A DNA stretch of 64,000 bases from NCBI GenBank assembly GCA_016704345.1, contig JADJAH010000006.1:186001-250000 (forward strand), read 5' to 3'. The notes under the pieces are model-generated. The model was not told the DNA's origin. It was given only the letters and a program-made list of their open reading frames with translations, and ran no database searches. This DNA comes from Ignavibacteria bacterium (GTDB taxonomy: Bacteria; Bacteroidota; Ignavibacteria; Tepidaquicellales; Tepidaquicellaceae). Shown piece after piece: positions 28,609 through 38,109 of the stretch; within the stretch, counting starts at the first letter, position 1; the number at the start of each line of letters is the position of its first letter. The position numbers and the translations under genes are program-made.

Positions 28609-31035
28609 ATGAGTACCAAGACATTAATATTGCAAAACGGAAAATCGAAGTATAAAGAAAAGGAAAAGATTGAGATCCTGGATGATTTCAGGCTTGCAAA
28701 TGTAAGCAGACAAGCAAGCATTCTCGGCAGAAAGGAAGTTCTTACCGGAAAGGCAAAGTTCGGCATTTTTGGGGACGGAAAGGAAGTTCCGCAAATTGCA
28801 ATGGCGAAGGCCTTCAAAAACGGTGACTTCAGATCCGGTTATTACAGGGATCAGACTTTCATTTTTGCAACCGGCATCTCAACTGTAAAAGAGTTCTTTG
28901 CACAATTATACGCCGACACTAATCTTGAACATGAGCCGGCATCAGGCGGAAGATCAATGAACGCGCACTTTGCAAGCAGGCTATTGGAGAATGACGGTAC
29001 ATGGAAGAACCTGATGGAAATGAAGAATACCACTGCAGATATATCACCGACTGCAAGCCAGATGCTGAGACTCGTTGGACTTGCATATGCTTCCAAACTT
29101 TACCGGCATAACAAACAGCTTCATTCAATGACTCAGTTTTCTGTAAAAGGAAATGAAGTAGCATTCGGTACAATCGGCAATGCAAGTTGTGCTGAAGGTA
29201 TGTTCTTCGAAGCTCTCAATGCAGCCGCTGTTCTTATGATCCCAATGGCGGTATCTGTTTGGGATGACGGTTACGGAATCTCGGTACCAAGCAAATATCA
29301 GATAGCTAAGGAGAATATTTCAGAACTGCTGAAAGGATTTGAGTATGATGAAACATCGCGACAGGGTATGAGAATTTACACAGCCAAGGGTTGGGACTAT
29401 CCCGGACTCATCAAAATGTATAAAGAAGGTATAAGCGATGTAAGAGAGAATCATATACCTGCAATGTTTCATATACAGGAAGTTACACAGCCTCAGGGTC
29501 ATTCCACATCAGGTTCACACGAAAGATATAAATCTCCTGAAAGGCTCGAATGGGAAAGGGAACATTGCTGCATAGCTCAGATGAGAAAATGGATCCTTGC
29601 AGAAGGAATTTCAAACGAGGAAGAACTTGAAAAGATTGAAGCAGAGTCAAAAGACTATGCAAAGAAAATGCAGCTTGAAGCTTGGGCGGAATTCGTAAGT
29701 CCAATAAAGAAAGAATGGGAAGAACTTAGAACAATATTTGCAGAAGTTGCCGCAGAGAGCGTTAACGGTGAAGAGATAAAAAAAGTGAGTGAAGATCTTA
29801 AGAAATCACTTGAAGTAAACAGGAAAGTAATAGGCGAGTCGCTTAATGATGTGCTTAGGCTTGGCAGAGACAGCAAAGGTTCGGGGATTAAGAAATTGTC
29901 TGAATGGAAGAAACAGTTTGCAAAAGATAATGACAGGAGATACGGTTCGCATCTGTACAGCGAATCATCAGAATCGGCGTTGAATGTTGCCGAAGTGAAG
30001 CCGGTATATTCTGCAGATTCAAAACTCAAAGACGGAAGAGAAGTTCTGAATGCATTCTTTGACATTGCGTTTCAGAGAGATCCGAGAATATTTGCAATTG
30101 GTGAAGATCTTGGTAAACTCGGAGACGTTAATCAGGGAATGGCAGGACTGCAGGCTAAATATGGCGAGTTACGATTGACAGACACAGGAATTCGCGAAGC
30201 CACAATAGTAGGGCAGGGGATTGGTGCCGCTCTCAGAGGTCTCAGACCGATAGTTGAGATTCAATATCTCGATTATCTTTTCTATGCTCTTCAGATTGTC
30301 AGTGATGATCTTGCTTGCCTTCTTTACAGAACTGTCGGCGGACAAAAAGCGCCTTTGATAATAAGGACAAGAGGACACAGGCTCGAGGGCATTTGGCATT
30401 CCGGCTCTCAGATGGGCGCGATCATAAATTGCTTCAGAGGAATGATCGTTTGTGTTCCACGCGATATGACCCGAGCTGCAGGATTCTATAATACTTTGCT
30501 GAAGACTGATGAACCTGCATTAATAATAGAAAGACTAAATGCATACCGGCTTAAAGAAAGACTTCCCGACAACCTCAGTGAAATTACAGTTCCGGTTGGA
30601 GTGCCTGAAATACTTGAACAAGGAAGTGATATCACAATCGTTACTTACGGGGCATGCGTAGATATTGCCAGACAAGCGACAGCCAAACTCAAAGAAGTAA
30701 ATGTGTCGTGCGAGCTTATTGACGTGCAAACGCTTTTGCCTTTTGATATAAACGGTATTATTGTTGAATCGTTAAAGAAGACAAACAGAATATTCTTTGT
30801 AGATGAAGACGTGCCGGGTGGAGCTTCAGCTTATATGATGCAAAACGTAATAGACAGAGACGGCGGTTACAAATATCTTGATTCAAAGCCTGTCTGCCTC
30901 GCCGGAAAGCCCCATCTACCTGCATACGGCACCGACGGAGATTATTTTTCGAAGCCAAATGTTGAAGACATCTTCGACAAGGTCTATTCTATAATGCATG
31001 AGAGTGATCATTCGGAATATCCGATGTTTTACTGA
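28609..31035 (+). CDS. Thiamine-dependent 2-oxoacid dehydrogenase E1, alpha and beta fused
   Basis: 808 aa. The first ~400 residues are an E1-alpha domain and the last ~330 an E1-beta domain (FAIGEDLGKLGDVNQGMAGL; RLTDTGIREATIVGQGIGAA). It decarboxylates a 2-oxoacid and passes the acyl group to a lipoylated E2. In the alpha half the usual GDGxxxEG...NN(G)YG metal-TPP motif reads GNASCAEG...DDGYG, an Asp/Asn exchange I recall from other Bacteroidota fused E1 proteins. Substrate (pyruvate or branched-chain) not decidable. No E2 or E3 gene in the window; a ferredoxin gene follows after 176 bases. Confidence 0.88.
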   Translation: MSTKTLILQNGKSKYKEKEKIEILDDFRLANVSRQASILGRKEVLTGKAKFGIFGDGKEVPQIAMAKAFKNGDFRSGYYRDQTFIFATGISTVKEFFAQLYADTNLEHEPASGGRSMNAHFASRLLENDGTWKNLMEMKNTTADISPTASQMLRLVGLAYASKLYRHNKQLHSMTQFSVKGNEVAFGTIGNASCAEGMFFEALNAAAVLMIPMAVSVWDDGYGISVPSKYQIAKENISELLKGFEYDETSRQGMRIYTAKGWDYPGLIKMYKEGISDVRENHIPAMFHIQEVTQPQGHSTSGSHERYKSPERLEWEREHCCIAQMRKWILAEGISNEEELEKIEAESKDYAKKMQLEAWAEFVSPIKKEWEELRTIFAEVAAESVNGEEIKKVSEDLKKSLEVNRKVIGESLNDVLRLGRDSKGSGIKKLSEWKKQFAKDNDRRYGSHLYSESSESALNVAEVKPVYSADSKLKDGREVLNAFFDIAFQRDPRIFAIGEDLGKLGDVNQGMAGLQAKYGELRLTDTGIREATIVGQGIGAALRGLRPIVEIQYLDYLFYALQIVSDDLACLLYRTVGGQKAPLIIRTRGHRLEGIWHSGSQMGAIINCFRGMIVCVPRDMTRAAGFYNTLLKTDEPALIIERLNAYRLKERLPDNLSEITVPVGVPEILEQGSDITIVTYGACVDIARQATAKLKEVNVSCELIDVQTLLPFDINGIIVESLKKTNRIFFVDEDVPGGASAYMMQNVIDRDGGYKYLDSKPVCLAGKPHLPAYGTDGDYFSKPNVEDIFDKVYSIMHESDHSEYPMFY

Positions 31036-31211
31036 AATACTGATTTAAAGTGATATAAAAATTTAGATCCCTTTATTTCTCTTCATTGGCAATGACTCAA
31101 TGCAGCGAGGGATGAATTAGCGAGTTGACTAAAAAATTTAAAATTGAAATAGTGTCATTTATTGAGTAGTTTGTTTAAACAAATTTCTGAACATACCGGA
31201 GGATTACAAAA

Positions 31212-31544
31212 ATGGCAATAATGATTACCACCGAATGTATTAACTGCGGAGCTTGCGAGCCCGAATGTCCTAATACAGCGATTTATGAAGGTGGAGTGAA
31301 TTGGACTCTTGGAGGCAACACTTTTGGCGAAGAAAATAACGCACCTTCAGGAGCTACAGGTTTTTACTCGAAAGAATATTTTTACATAGTACCCGACAAA
31401 TGCACTGAGTGCGTCGGATTTCATGATGAACCACAGTGCGCTTCAGTTTGTCCCGTTGATTGCTGCGTACCTGATCCAAATCATGTCGAAGACAAAGATA
31501 CGCTGCTAAAAAGGAAAGAATATTTGGATGGTTTAGGCAGGTAA
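31212..31544 (+). CDS. 2[4Fe-4S] ferredoxin, Alvin type
   Basis: 110 aa with a strong ribosome site (ggaggattacaaaa). Cluster 1 ligands are in CINCGACEPECP (CxxCxxCxxxCP). Cluster 2 uses the expanded CTECVGFHDEPQCASVCP (CxxCx8CxxxCP) typical of the Allochromatium-type low-potential ferredoxins. A ~40-residue insertion lies between the clusters. It likely serves as an electron carrier for 2-oxoacid or other redox enzymes; its position after the E1 gene is suggestive only. A terminator follows inside the convergent lspA gene. Confidence 0.92.
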   Translation: MAIMITTECINCGACEPECPNTAIYEGGVNWTLGGNTFGEENNAPSGATGFYSKEYFYIVPDKCTECVGFHDEPQCASVCPVDCCVPDPNHVEDKDTLLKRKEYLDGLGR

Positions 31545-31545
31545 A

Positions 31546-32346
31546 TCAGACCTGTTCATTTTTCTCATCAGCCGGGCGGTCAAACTGTCCGGCTTTTTTT
31601 TTCTCGTCACCAGGAATTTTAACAGATCCATCATCACTTGTTTCTAAGACACGATTCGCTAAATTACTTACCGGCTCTTCTCTTATTTCATCATTTCGAA
31701 ATTTAATCGGGGAGTCAATTTCAGTTATCATTGTATTTATTGATCCTTCAACAGGAACTGCTTCTGTTGCAAGCTGACCATCAAGTTCCGATTCCGCTGG
31801 AACTTCTTCTTCTGCAAATATCTTCTTGTAACCCAAAAGGATCATGAGAAATCCAAATGTAACAGAAATGTCTGCCACGTTAAAAATAGGCCATGAATAA
31901 ATGGTCTTGCCGAATATTGTAAAGTTTGGAAAGTCAAAATGAAGAAAATCCACAACTCGACCATAAAAGAGCGGTGCGTAGTCATATATCTTGCCGTAAA
32001 AAACTCTGTCTATCAAGTTACCAACAGCACCTCCCAGTATTAAGGCAAGCGAAAGTCTCAAAAGCAATCCTTCATTTCTATTCTTATAGAGGAAGAAGAG
32101 CAAAAGAAAAGTAGCAAAGACAGTAAATAGCGACAGGAACATCTTGCCGCCGATTTGCAATCCAAACGCCATTCCCGGATTTTCTATAAATGTAATCTTA
32201 AAAAAATCTCCATATACCGGTATCGATGACTGATAAGGCATACCTTGGAACATAATTCCGAAAGCGGGGATGCTGATTCCCTTCACGTAAAGTTTAGTAA
32301 CCTGATCAACAATAACGATCAGTAATGTGATTATAAGTACGTTCAA
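31546..32346 (-). CDS. lspA: Signal peptidase II (prolipoprotein signal peptidase) with acidic C-terminal tail
   Basis: 266 aa; the family is usually ~160-200. Four membrane helices. The two catalytic aspartates lie in GNLIDRVF and FNVADISVTFG, and FIENPGMAFG is the conserved N-terminal-half motif. It cleaves diacylglyceryl prolipoproteins in the inner membrane. After residue ~185 there is an extra ~80-residue charged, low-complexity tail (EEEVPAESELDGQ ... ending PADEKNEQV) with no domain I recognise. Starts 5 bases after the DksA-like gene in a conserved ileS-dksA-lspA order. Confidence 0.94.
   Translation of the reverse strand: MNVLIITLLIVIVDQVTKLYVKGISIPAFGIMFQGMPYQSSIPVYGDFFKITFIENPGMAFGLQIGGKMFLSLFTVFATFLLLFFLYKNRNEGLLLRLSLALILGGAVGNLIDRVFYGKIYDYAPLFYGRVVDFLHFDFPNFTIFGKTIYSWPIFNVADISVTFGFLMILLGYKKIFAEEEVPAESELDGQLATEAVPVEGSINTMITEIDSPIKFRNDEIREEPVSNLANRVLETSDDGSVKIPGDEKKKAGQFDRPADEKNEQV
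31570..31602 (+). terminator. Terminator of the ferredoxin gene, inside the 3' end of lspA
   Basis: agccgggc / gtccggct stem (one G-T pair) with a 9-base loop and nine T. It lies within the last codons of the convergent lspA, so its sequence also encodes part of the LspA tail. Confidence 0.85.
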
Positions 32347-32350
32347 TATG

Positions 32351-33356
32351 CTATGAGCTTCTCAGGTTCTTGCATTCAATGCAATGAGTAGTGATCGGCA
32401 CAACCTCAAGGCGTTCTTTAGGAATCAGAGGGCATGTTCTGCATAAGTTTTTCGGTTCCTCTTTGCAGTCAACACAAATTCCATAGGTACCCTGATCTAT
32501 TCTAATTAATGCATCCTGCAGATAACCAAGATATTTCTCGTCTCTTTGAACAAACATATAGTTCTTCTCTCTTTCCATTTCGTCTGTACCTTGCTCGGCC
32601 ATATGCGAAGCATAAGTAAGGTTGTCGCCTTTGTATTCGCCTGATTCATTATCAACCAATGCCGCCATATTTGCACGTGCACTCTCAAGTATTGACCTTT
32701 GCTCTTCGATAATTATTCCTCTGAAATGTTTCAGCTCGGCAATTGTGTATTTAACTTTCTTGTTGCGAGGCATCTTCTTATGAACAATGACAACCGGTGG
32801 TTCCACACTCCTCTTTGAACCCATTGGTTGCCTTGCTATGGCATTCTCAATCACTTTATCTACAATGGCTCTCTCTAATGCTTTTTTGGCTAATGCCTTC
32901 TTTACTGAATTCTTTACAATAGGTTTCTCCACAACTTTTTCCACTAAAGCTTTCTTCACAGCTTTCTTTTCTGTAGCTCTCTCAATTGCTTTTTTGACAA
33001 TAGCTTTCTTCACAGCTTTCTTTACAATAGCTTTCTTCACAGCTTTTTTACTAAAGCTTTCTAAGCTTTCTTAACTGCTTTCTTAGCAACTGCTTTCTTA
33101 GCAACTGCTTTCTTAGCAACTGCTTTCTTTACAACAGCCTTCTTAACAACGGCCTTCTTAACAACAGCCTTCTTAACAACAGACTTCTTCACAACAGACT
33201 TTTTGCCTGCTTTCTTTATTGAAGCCCCCTTAACCGGCTTGCCCGCTGTTGGTTTTTTTGCCACCGCTTTTTTGCCACCACTTTCTTTGATAATGTCGTA
33301 ACCGGAGCCTCTTTAGCTTTTTTCTTTGGGGACGTTCCTGACTTAGTTTTGACCAT
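32351..33356 (-). CDS. TraR/DksA-type zinc-finger protein with long Lys/Ala-rich histone-like N-terminal tail (two frameshifts)
   Basis: About 335 aa when read through, from an ATG with a very strong ribosome site (aggaggtgaaagaa). The C-terminal ~115 residues are DksA-like: KVKYTIAELKHFRGIIIEEQ coiled coil, GTYGICVDCKEE and a four-cysteine finger (CVDC ... CIEC). The first ~200 residues are tandem KKAVxKK/KKAVAKK repeats like histone H1 or AlgP tails. The frame breaks at an A6 run (33268-33273) and near 33061-33066; one A and one T restore a continuous KKA repeat. DksA proteins bind the RNA polymerase secondary channel; the tail could bind DNA (inference). The repeat tract makes both sequencing slips and real length changes plausible. 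Confidence 0.85.
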
Positions 33357-33387
33357 TTCTTTCACCTCCTGTAAATGCCTTGTTAGT

Positions 33388-36300
33388 TTAGTGTTCCTTG
33401 TTAATAAAAATTTTAAATGCCTGACCGTTAATTTCCGAATCAAGATAATCGTAGTCGCTTCCGTTGGCGTGACTGATTGAACTGCTCATTGTCTCACTTA
33501 AGATATATTCAAGATTCTTATCGATTGCTTTTCGAATCAATTCAGGTGCGTCAAGAAAGATCTCAATAGTATCGGATATCTCAAAGTTAGCCGAACGCCT
33601 GAAGTTTTGTACACGGTTTATGAATTCTCTTACAATCCCTTCCTCTATGAGCCCGCTGTCAAGTTTTGTGTCGAGTGCAATCGTAACGTCATCATGAGAA
33701 TCAACGATCCAACCCTCTATATTCTCCGTAAAAAGTTCAACATCGTCACGTGTAATTTCACAGTTTCCGGCTTTAGTTCTGTTTGCTGTTTCAAGTTCTC
33801 TGATGGCAACAGAATCCAAAGCCATTATTGCCTTCTGCACTTCCTTAACATCCTTTCCAAACTTCGGTCCAATGGATTTGAAATTCGGCTTTGCCTTCTT
33901 AACAATAATGTTTGAATCTCCTTCAATAATGTTAAGCTCTTTGATGTTCACTTCCTCCAATACAATGCTCTTTATATTCAGAAGCATTTCTTTTTCGGTA
34001 TCATTCAAAACCGGAACAAGAATTTGTCTCAGTGGCTGACGCACTTTCAGATTATTCTTTACTCTCACAGACCTTGCGAGATATACAATGTTCTGCGCAA
34101 GATGCATTTCCTCTTCAAGTCTTTCATCAATTGCCGACGGATCAAAATCCGAAAATTCTGTCAGATGAATTGATTTGGTATTGTCATTCATTATCATGAA
34201 CAACTTGTCAGAAAGAAATGGTGAAAACGGTGCGATCATTTTTAACAATTCCAATATGACTTCATGGAGAGTTTGATATCCATGAAGCAAATCTTTTCTG
34301 TTTGCAGGATTTCTGAACCTCTTTCTGTTTCTTCTGACATACCAGTTTGAAAGCTCATCAATTGCAAACTCCTGAACTATTCGTGATGCTTTGGTAATGT
34401 CATAGTCATCCATCAATTCAAAATAATTCTTCTTCAATGAATTCATCTTTGAAATGATCCATCTGTCGGTTGTCTCCCTCTCTGTTATATCAGTTGCCTC
34501 ATCTTCATCATACTCAAACTCTGCAATCTCTGAGTAAATGAAATAGAACCTGATAGTATTTATTACAGTATCAAAGAATTTATTCTGTATCTCTACAAGA
34601 TCTTCCTCATCAAATAACTTTGAATTGCCCACGGGTGAAGAAGATATAAGATACCATCTAAGAACATCTGCCCCGTATTTTTTCATCATATCGAAAGGAT
34701 TGACGACGTTGCCGAGTGACTTGCTCATCTTCTTGCCATTCTTATCAAGAATCATTCCGTTTACAATCAGATTCTTGTAAGCCGGCTTTTCAAAAAGAAA
34801 TGTACCAATTGCATGAAGCGAATAGAACCAGCCTCTAGTTTGGTCAAGGCCTTCTGAAATAAAGTCCGCAGGGTAGTTTTCTTTGAAGAGCTCCTGATTC
34901 TCGAAAGGATAATGATGCTGCGCAAATGGCATTGATCCGCTGTCAAACCAACAATCAATTACTTCCTTGACTCTGTGCATCTTCTTCCCGTCTTTTGACT
35001 TTATTACAATATCGTCTATGTATGGCTTGTGAAGATCTAATGATGCGTCATCTTTATAAACCTCGTCGAAATTCTCTGCTCTGTTGCGCAGCTCTTCTAT
35101 AGAGCCGATCATCTCATGAACTTCTTTCCCGTTTTCGTCTTCATACGACCATACAGGAAGCGGAGTTCCCCAGAATCGGTTCCTCGATATTGCCCAGTCC
35201 CTGTTCTCTTCCAGCCAATTGCCGAATCTTCCAGAACCAAAAGTTTCCGGATTCCAGTTGATCGTATTATTGAGCTCGATCATTTTGCTCTTGTATGAAG
35301 TGGTATTGACAAACCACGAATCTGTTGCATAATACATAAGAGGAACATGATGCCTCCAGCAATGTGGATAAGAGTGAACGAACATTTCTTTCCTGTAAAG
35401 CCTTCCTCTCAGCTTCAGATCAGCTATGATTTCCGTATCGGCTTCTTTGAAGTTCATACCTTTGAAGGGTGTCAGAGCTTCAACGAATTTGCCGTCTTTT
35501 CCAACTGCTTTAAATACAGGTAATGAATACTTAAGTCCCGTTTGATAATCATCTTCCCCGAATGCCGGCGCAATGTGAACAATTCCCGAGCCGTCTTCCA
35601 TTGTAACAAAATCACCGGGTGTAACAAAAAAAGCTTTGCCTTCAGGCTCAAGGAATTTAAAGAGTTGCTCATAGTCAGTTCCCTCCAGCGAACTGCCTTC
35701 GAATTCTTCTTCAATGTTGTACTCTTCTGAAATTACTTCCAGCCGTTCTTTGGCAAGTATGAGAACATCTCCCTTTGCTGTGGAGATCTTTACATATTTG
35801 TGTACGGGATTGACTGCCAATGCAGCGTTTGAAGGAAGTGTCCACGGCGTAGTGGTCCAGACGAGAAAATCTGAACCGGCATGTTGACCAGTTGTTATTT
35901 TAAACTTTACAAATACCGAAGGATCCTTTAGATCCTGATAACCCTGAGCTACTTCGTGTGAAGATAATGGAGATTCGCAAACGGGGCAGAACGGCAGAAT
36001 TTTATAACCCTTGTAAATAAGTCCCGCGTCAAAGAATTTCTTCAGCGCCCACCAAACAGATTCAATGTACTCGTTGTGAAATGTAATATAGGCATTGCTA
36101 AGATCTATCCAGTAACCCATTCGAGACGTGAGATCTTCCCATTCTTTCAGGTATTTGAATACAGAATTTTTGCATTCCTGATTGAACTTGATCTCGCCAA
36201 ATGCTACTATATCAGCCTTTGATTTGATGCCTAATGTCTTCTCAACTTCGACTTCAACCGGCAAGCCTTGTGTATCCCATCCTGCTTTTCGCTCAACTTT

Positions 36301-36531
36301 GTAACCCTGCATTGTCTTATATCTGCATACAAGGTCCTTAATGGTTCTTGCAAGCACATGATGAATGCCCGGCAATCCGTTTGCAGTAGGTGGACCTTCA
36401 TAGAACGTAAAGGATTTTTCGGAATCCTTCTCATCTATACTCTTCCTGAAAGTATTGTCTTTTTTCCAGAATTCAAGCACTTCCTTCTCTAATTCCGGCA
36501 GAAATATGTTATCGGGTAGCTTCTTGGCCAT
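33388..36531 (-). CDS. ileS: Isoleucyl-tRNA synthetase
   Basis: 1,047 aa class I synthetase that charges tRNA-Ile and edits Val. The HIGH-like motif is GLPGIHHVLART near residue 50; KMSKS is in GKKMSKSLGNVVNPF near 600. The CP1 editing domain (TTPWTLPSNAALAV) and the anticodon-binding C-terminal helical region are present. The length and HH-type signature resemble the longer eukaryote-like IleS group, members of which include mupirocin-tolerant enzymes; tolerance here is only an inference. Followed after 31 bases by the DksA-like gene. Confidence 0.97.
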   Translation of the reverse strand: MAKKLPDNIFLPELEKEVLEFWKKDNTFRKSIDEKDSEKSFTFYEGPPTANGLPGIHHVLARTIKDLVCRYKTMQGYKVERKAGWDTQGLPVEVEVEKTLGIKSKADIVAFGEIKFNQECKNSVFKYLKEWEDLTSRMGYWIDLSNAYITFHNEYIESVWWALKKFFDAGLIYKGYKILPFCPVCESPLSSHEVAQGYQDLKDPSVFVKFKITTGQHAGSDFLVWTTTPWTLPSNAALAVNPVHKYVKISTAKGDVLILAKERLEVISEEYNIEEEFEGSSLEGTDYEQLFKFLEPEGKAFFVTPGDFVTMEDGSGIVHIAPAFGEDDYQTGLKYSLPVFKAVGKDGKFVEALTPFKGMNFKEADTEIIADLKLRGRLYRKEMFVHSYPHCWRHHVPLMYYATDSWFVNTTSYKSKMIELNNTINWNPETFGSGRFGNWLEENRDWAISRNRFWGTPLPVWSYEDENGKEVHEMIGSIEELRNRAENFDEVYKDDASLDLHKPYIDDIVIKSKDGKKMHRVKEVIDCWFDSGSMPFAQHHYPFENQELFKENYPADFISEGLDQTRGWFYSLHAIGTFLFEKPAYKNLIVNGMILDKNGKKMSKSLGNVVNPFDMMKKYGADVLRWYLISSSPVGNSKLFDEEDLVEIQNKFFDTVINTIRFYFIYSEIAEFEYDEDEATDITERETTDRWIISKMNSLKKNYFELMDDYDITKASRIVQEFAIDELSNWYVRRNRKRFRNPANRKDLLHGYQTLHEVILELLKMIAPFSPFLSDKLFMIMNDNTKSIHLTEFSDFDPSAIDERLEEEMHLAQNIVYLARSVRVKNNLKVRQPLRQILVPVLNDTEKEMLLNIKSIVLEEVNIKELNIIEGDSNIIVKKAKPNFKSIGPKFGKDVKEVQKAIMALDSVAIRELETANRTKAGNCEITRDDVELFTENIEGWIVDSHDDVTIALDTKLDSGLIEEGIVREFINRVQNFRRSANFEISDTIEIFLDAPELIRKAIDKNLEYILSETMSSSISHANGSDYDYLDSEINGQAFKIFINKEH

Positions 36532-36749
36532 TTATAAAATAAAAGAAAGCAAAGTAAGGAAATGCGTCTATACTTTCAATGAATTAACCATAATAGCTGG
36601 GGTCTCCGAAAATTGGTTGGCATAAGGAAGGTGTTCTATGTTGGTAATGTCTTCTTCAAGCTTCAAAATAGCGAATTAACGAACACATTTGATTTGAATA
36701 CCTGTTGGGAGTTTATCTTAAAAACAAGAGGCAATCATGTTAATGCTTG

Positions 36750-36791
36750 AAAAAGTGCGATCCACACGCCATTGTAAATGCATGTGGATCG
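36750..36791 (-). terminator. Likely terminator of the sigma/anti-sigma/Spy-like operon
   Basis: On the minus strand cgatccaca / tgtggatcg form a 9-bp stem with a 16-base loop, followed by a short T5 run, 23 bases past the stop of the Spy-like gene. The loop is long, so moderate confidence. The rest of the spacer back to ileS (36532-36749) holds nothing I recognise. Confidence 0.6.
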
Positions 36792-36813
36792 TGATCGGAT
36801 TTGAAAAGCACTC

Positions 36814-37341
36814 TTATCTGTCAAAAGGAGGCGGGCCACCGGGTCCGTCCGGTCCATCAAATGGAGGACCTCCGGGACCTTCATTGTTCATTCCTTTGCG
36901 TTTTTTCTTAATTTCTTTTCTTAATTCCTTCTCAAATTTTCTTCTGAAATTCATTGTCTTGGCAATTTCCTGCGCTGACATGAAATTGCGCAGTTGCTTC
37001 TTGAATGACTTTCGCATTTCAGCAAGCTGGATGTCTATTTCAATAGTTCGGTCCATTTTAGATTCAATATCCGTTGCGCTCGGGTCAAGGTCAATTTCGT
37101 CCATGAGCTCCTTTCTTTCGCGTGTGAGTTTTCTGACTTCTTTTCCGTTTTCATCCAGTGCAGCCATGAAGAGGTTTGCTGTTGATTCACTCAACCCGAC
37201 TTTTTCGACAAGTCTCTCTTTCATCAGTTTAGAGAGTTGTTCTTTCATGTCGGCTCTCATTGAATCGCGCTGTGCATAGGTCGTGTTAACAAGAATAACC
37301 GAGAGAATTATTGCAAAGAATGTAAATATTAAGTTTTTCAT
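36814..37341 (-). CDS. Spy/CpxP-like periplasmic protein
   Basis: 175 aa. Signal peptide (FFAIILSVILVNTTYAQ), then an all-helical, Lys/Glu/Met-rich body with an LTxxQ-like pattern (LVEKVGLSESTANLFMAALD; ISAQ-type repeat at NFMSAQEIAKTMNFRR) and a Gly/Pro/Asp-rich tail (GPGGPPFDGPDGPGG). Spy/CpxP/CnrX relatives act as periplasmic chaperones or metal/stress sensors. It directly follows an anti-sigma gene, so a sensor or feedback role for the upstream ECF sigma is reasonable (inference). Confidence 0.75.
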   Translation of the reverse strand: MKNLIFTFFAIILSVILVNTTYAQRDSMRADMKEQLSKLMKERLVEKVGLSESTANLFMAALDENGKEVRKLTRERKELMDEIDLDPSATDIESKMDRTIEIDIQLAEMRKSFKKQLRNFMSAQEIAKTMNFRRKFEKELRKEIKKKRKGMNNEGPGGPPFDGPDGPGGPPPFDR

Positions 37342-37345
37342 TTGA

Positions 37346-38101
37346 TTAAGAGTTTTTTAAAATTTCAAGGATCTCTGACTGATCTTCAGGTGATAGCTCC
37401 AGAAATTCGTCTTCAACCGGCTGTTCCGTTTCTTCTGTTCCCAGGAGAAGTCCGGTTTCATCGATTGATTCATTTCCGTTGTCCTCTATGTTGTCAGCCA
37501 AACTGCTTTCCAGCAAGGTCGTAGAGACCAATTGCTCTGTGTCAATATTATTCTCTTGAGAAAAATGCTTTTTAGTCTCAACATTGAATTGAGAAGATGT
37601 ATAAGTTTTGGTTTCATCCGAAGTATCAATTGCATCGGAAATCTTTTCAAAGATTGTGTCCGGAGTATTTTGCTGTACCGCAGTTTCGGATTGCGGATTC
37701 ACGCTTTCCATTTTCTTGCCGGTATCCAGAGCAATAATTTTTTCCTGCCTGTCATCTTTATTAAAGAAGAAGATCATCAAGGCAATAATAACCGGGATTG
37801 CAGGAATAAGAACCTTCCATCCAATACTAAGTCTTTCCCACCACGATTCTTTGTTTGTTGAAGGGATTCTATCATTAATCCTTATCTGGAGATTAGTGAA
37901 ATAATGATCCGGCGGTTCGGAGAATTCTGCTTTTGAAAGAAAGTTAAATGTCTTGAACATCGCTTCATACTCTTCCTTAAACGAAGCGTCTGTCTCGATC
38001 TTTTCTCTCAGCAACGCTTCAAGCTCATTACCAACATCCGCACCCCTGACGTAATCAGGCAATGCCATTAGTAAATCTTCATCTGTATACTTATTTTTCA
38101 T
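37346..38101 (-). CDS. Membrane-bound anti-sigma factor
   Basis: 251 aa from the ATG at 38101; a TTG at 38113 overlapping the sigma stop is an alternative. The N-terminal cytoplasmic part (DEDLLMALPDYVRGADVGNE ... FKEEYEAMFKTFNFLSKAEF) resembles zinc-less anti-sigma domains. A single membrane helix near residue 110 (LIPAIPVIIALMIFFF) is followed by a long acidic Ser/Thr/Glu periplasmic tail. Co-transcription and overlap with an ECF sigma gene support the role more than sequence does. Its cognate partner would be the upstream sigma factor. Confidence 0.78.
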   Translation of the reverse strand: MKNKYTDEDLLMALPDYVRGADVGNELEALLREKIETDASFKEEYEAMFKTFNFLSKAEFSEPPDHYFTNLQIRINDRIPSTNKESWWERLSIGWKVLIPAIPVIIALMIFFFNKDDRQEKIIALDTGKKMESVNPQSETAVQQNTPDTIFEKISDAIDTSDETKTYTSSQFNVETKKHFSQENNIDTEQLVSTTLLESSLADNIEDNGNESIDETGLLLGTEETEQPVEDEFLELSPEDQSEILEILKNS

Positions 38102-38109
38102 ATGGCGGT

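Noticed and set aside
36737..37279. 180-codon plus-strand frame over the Spy-like gene
   Set aside because: It mirrors the Gly/Pro and Lys/Glu-rich codons of the real minus-strand gene, which has a signal peptide and operon context.
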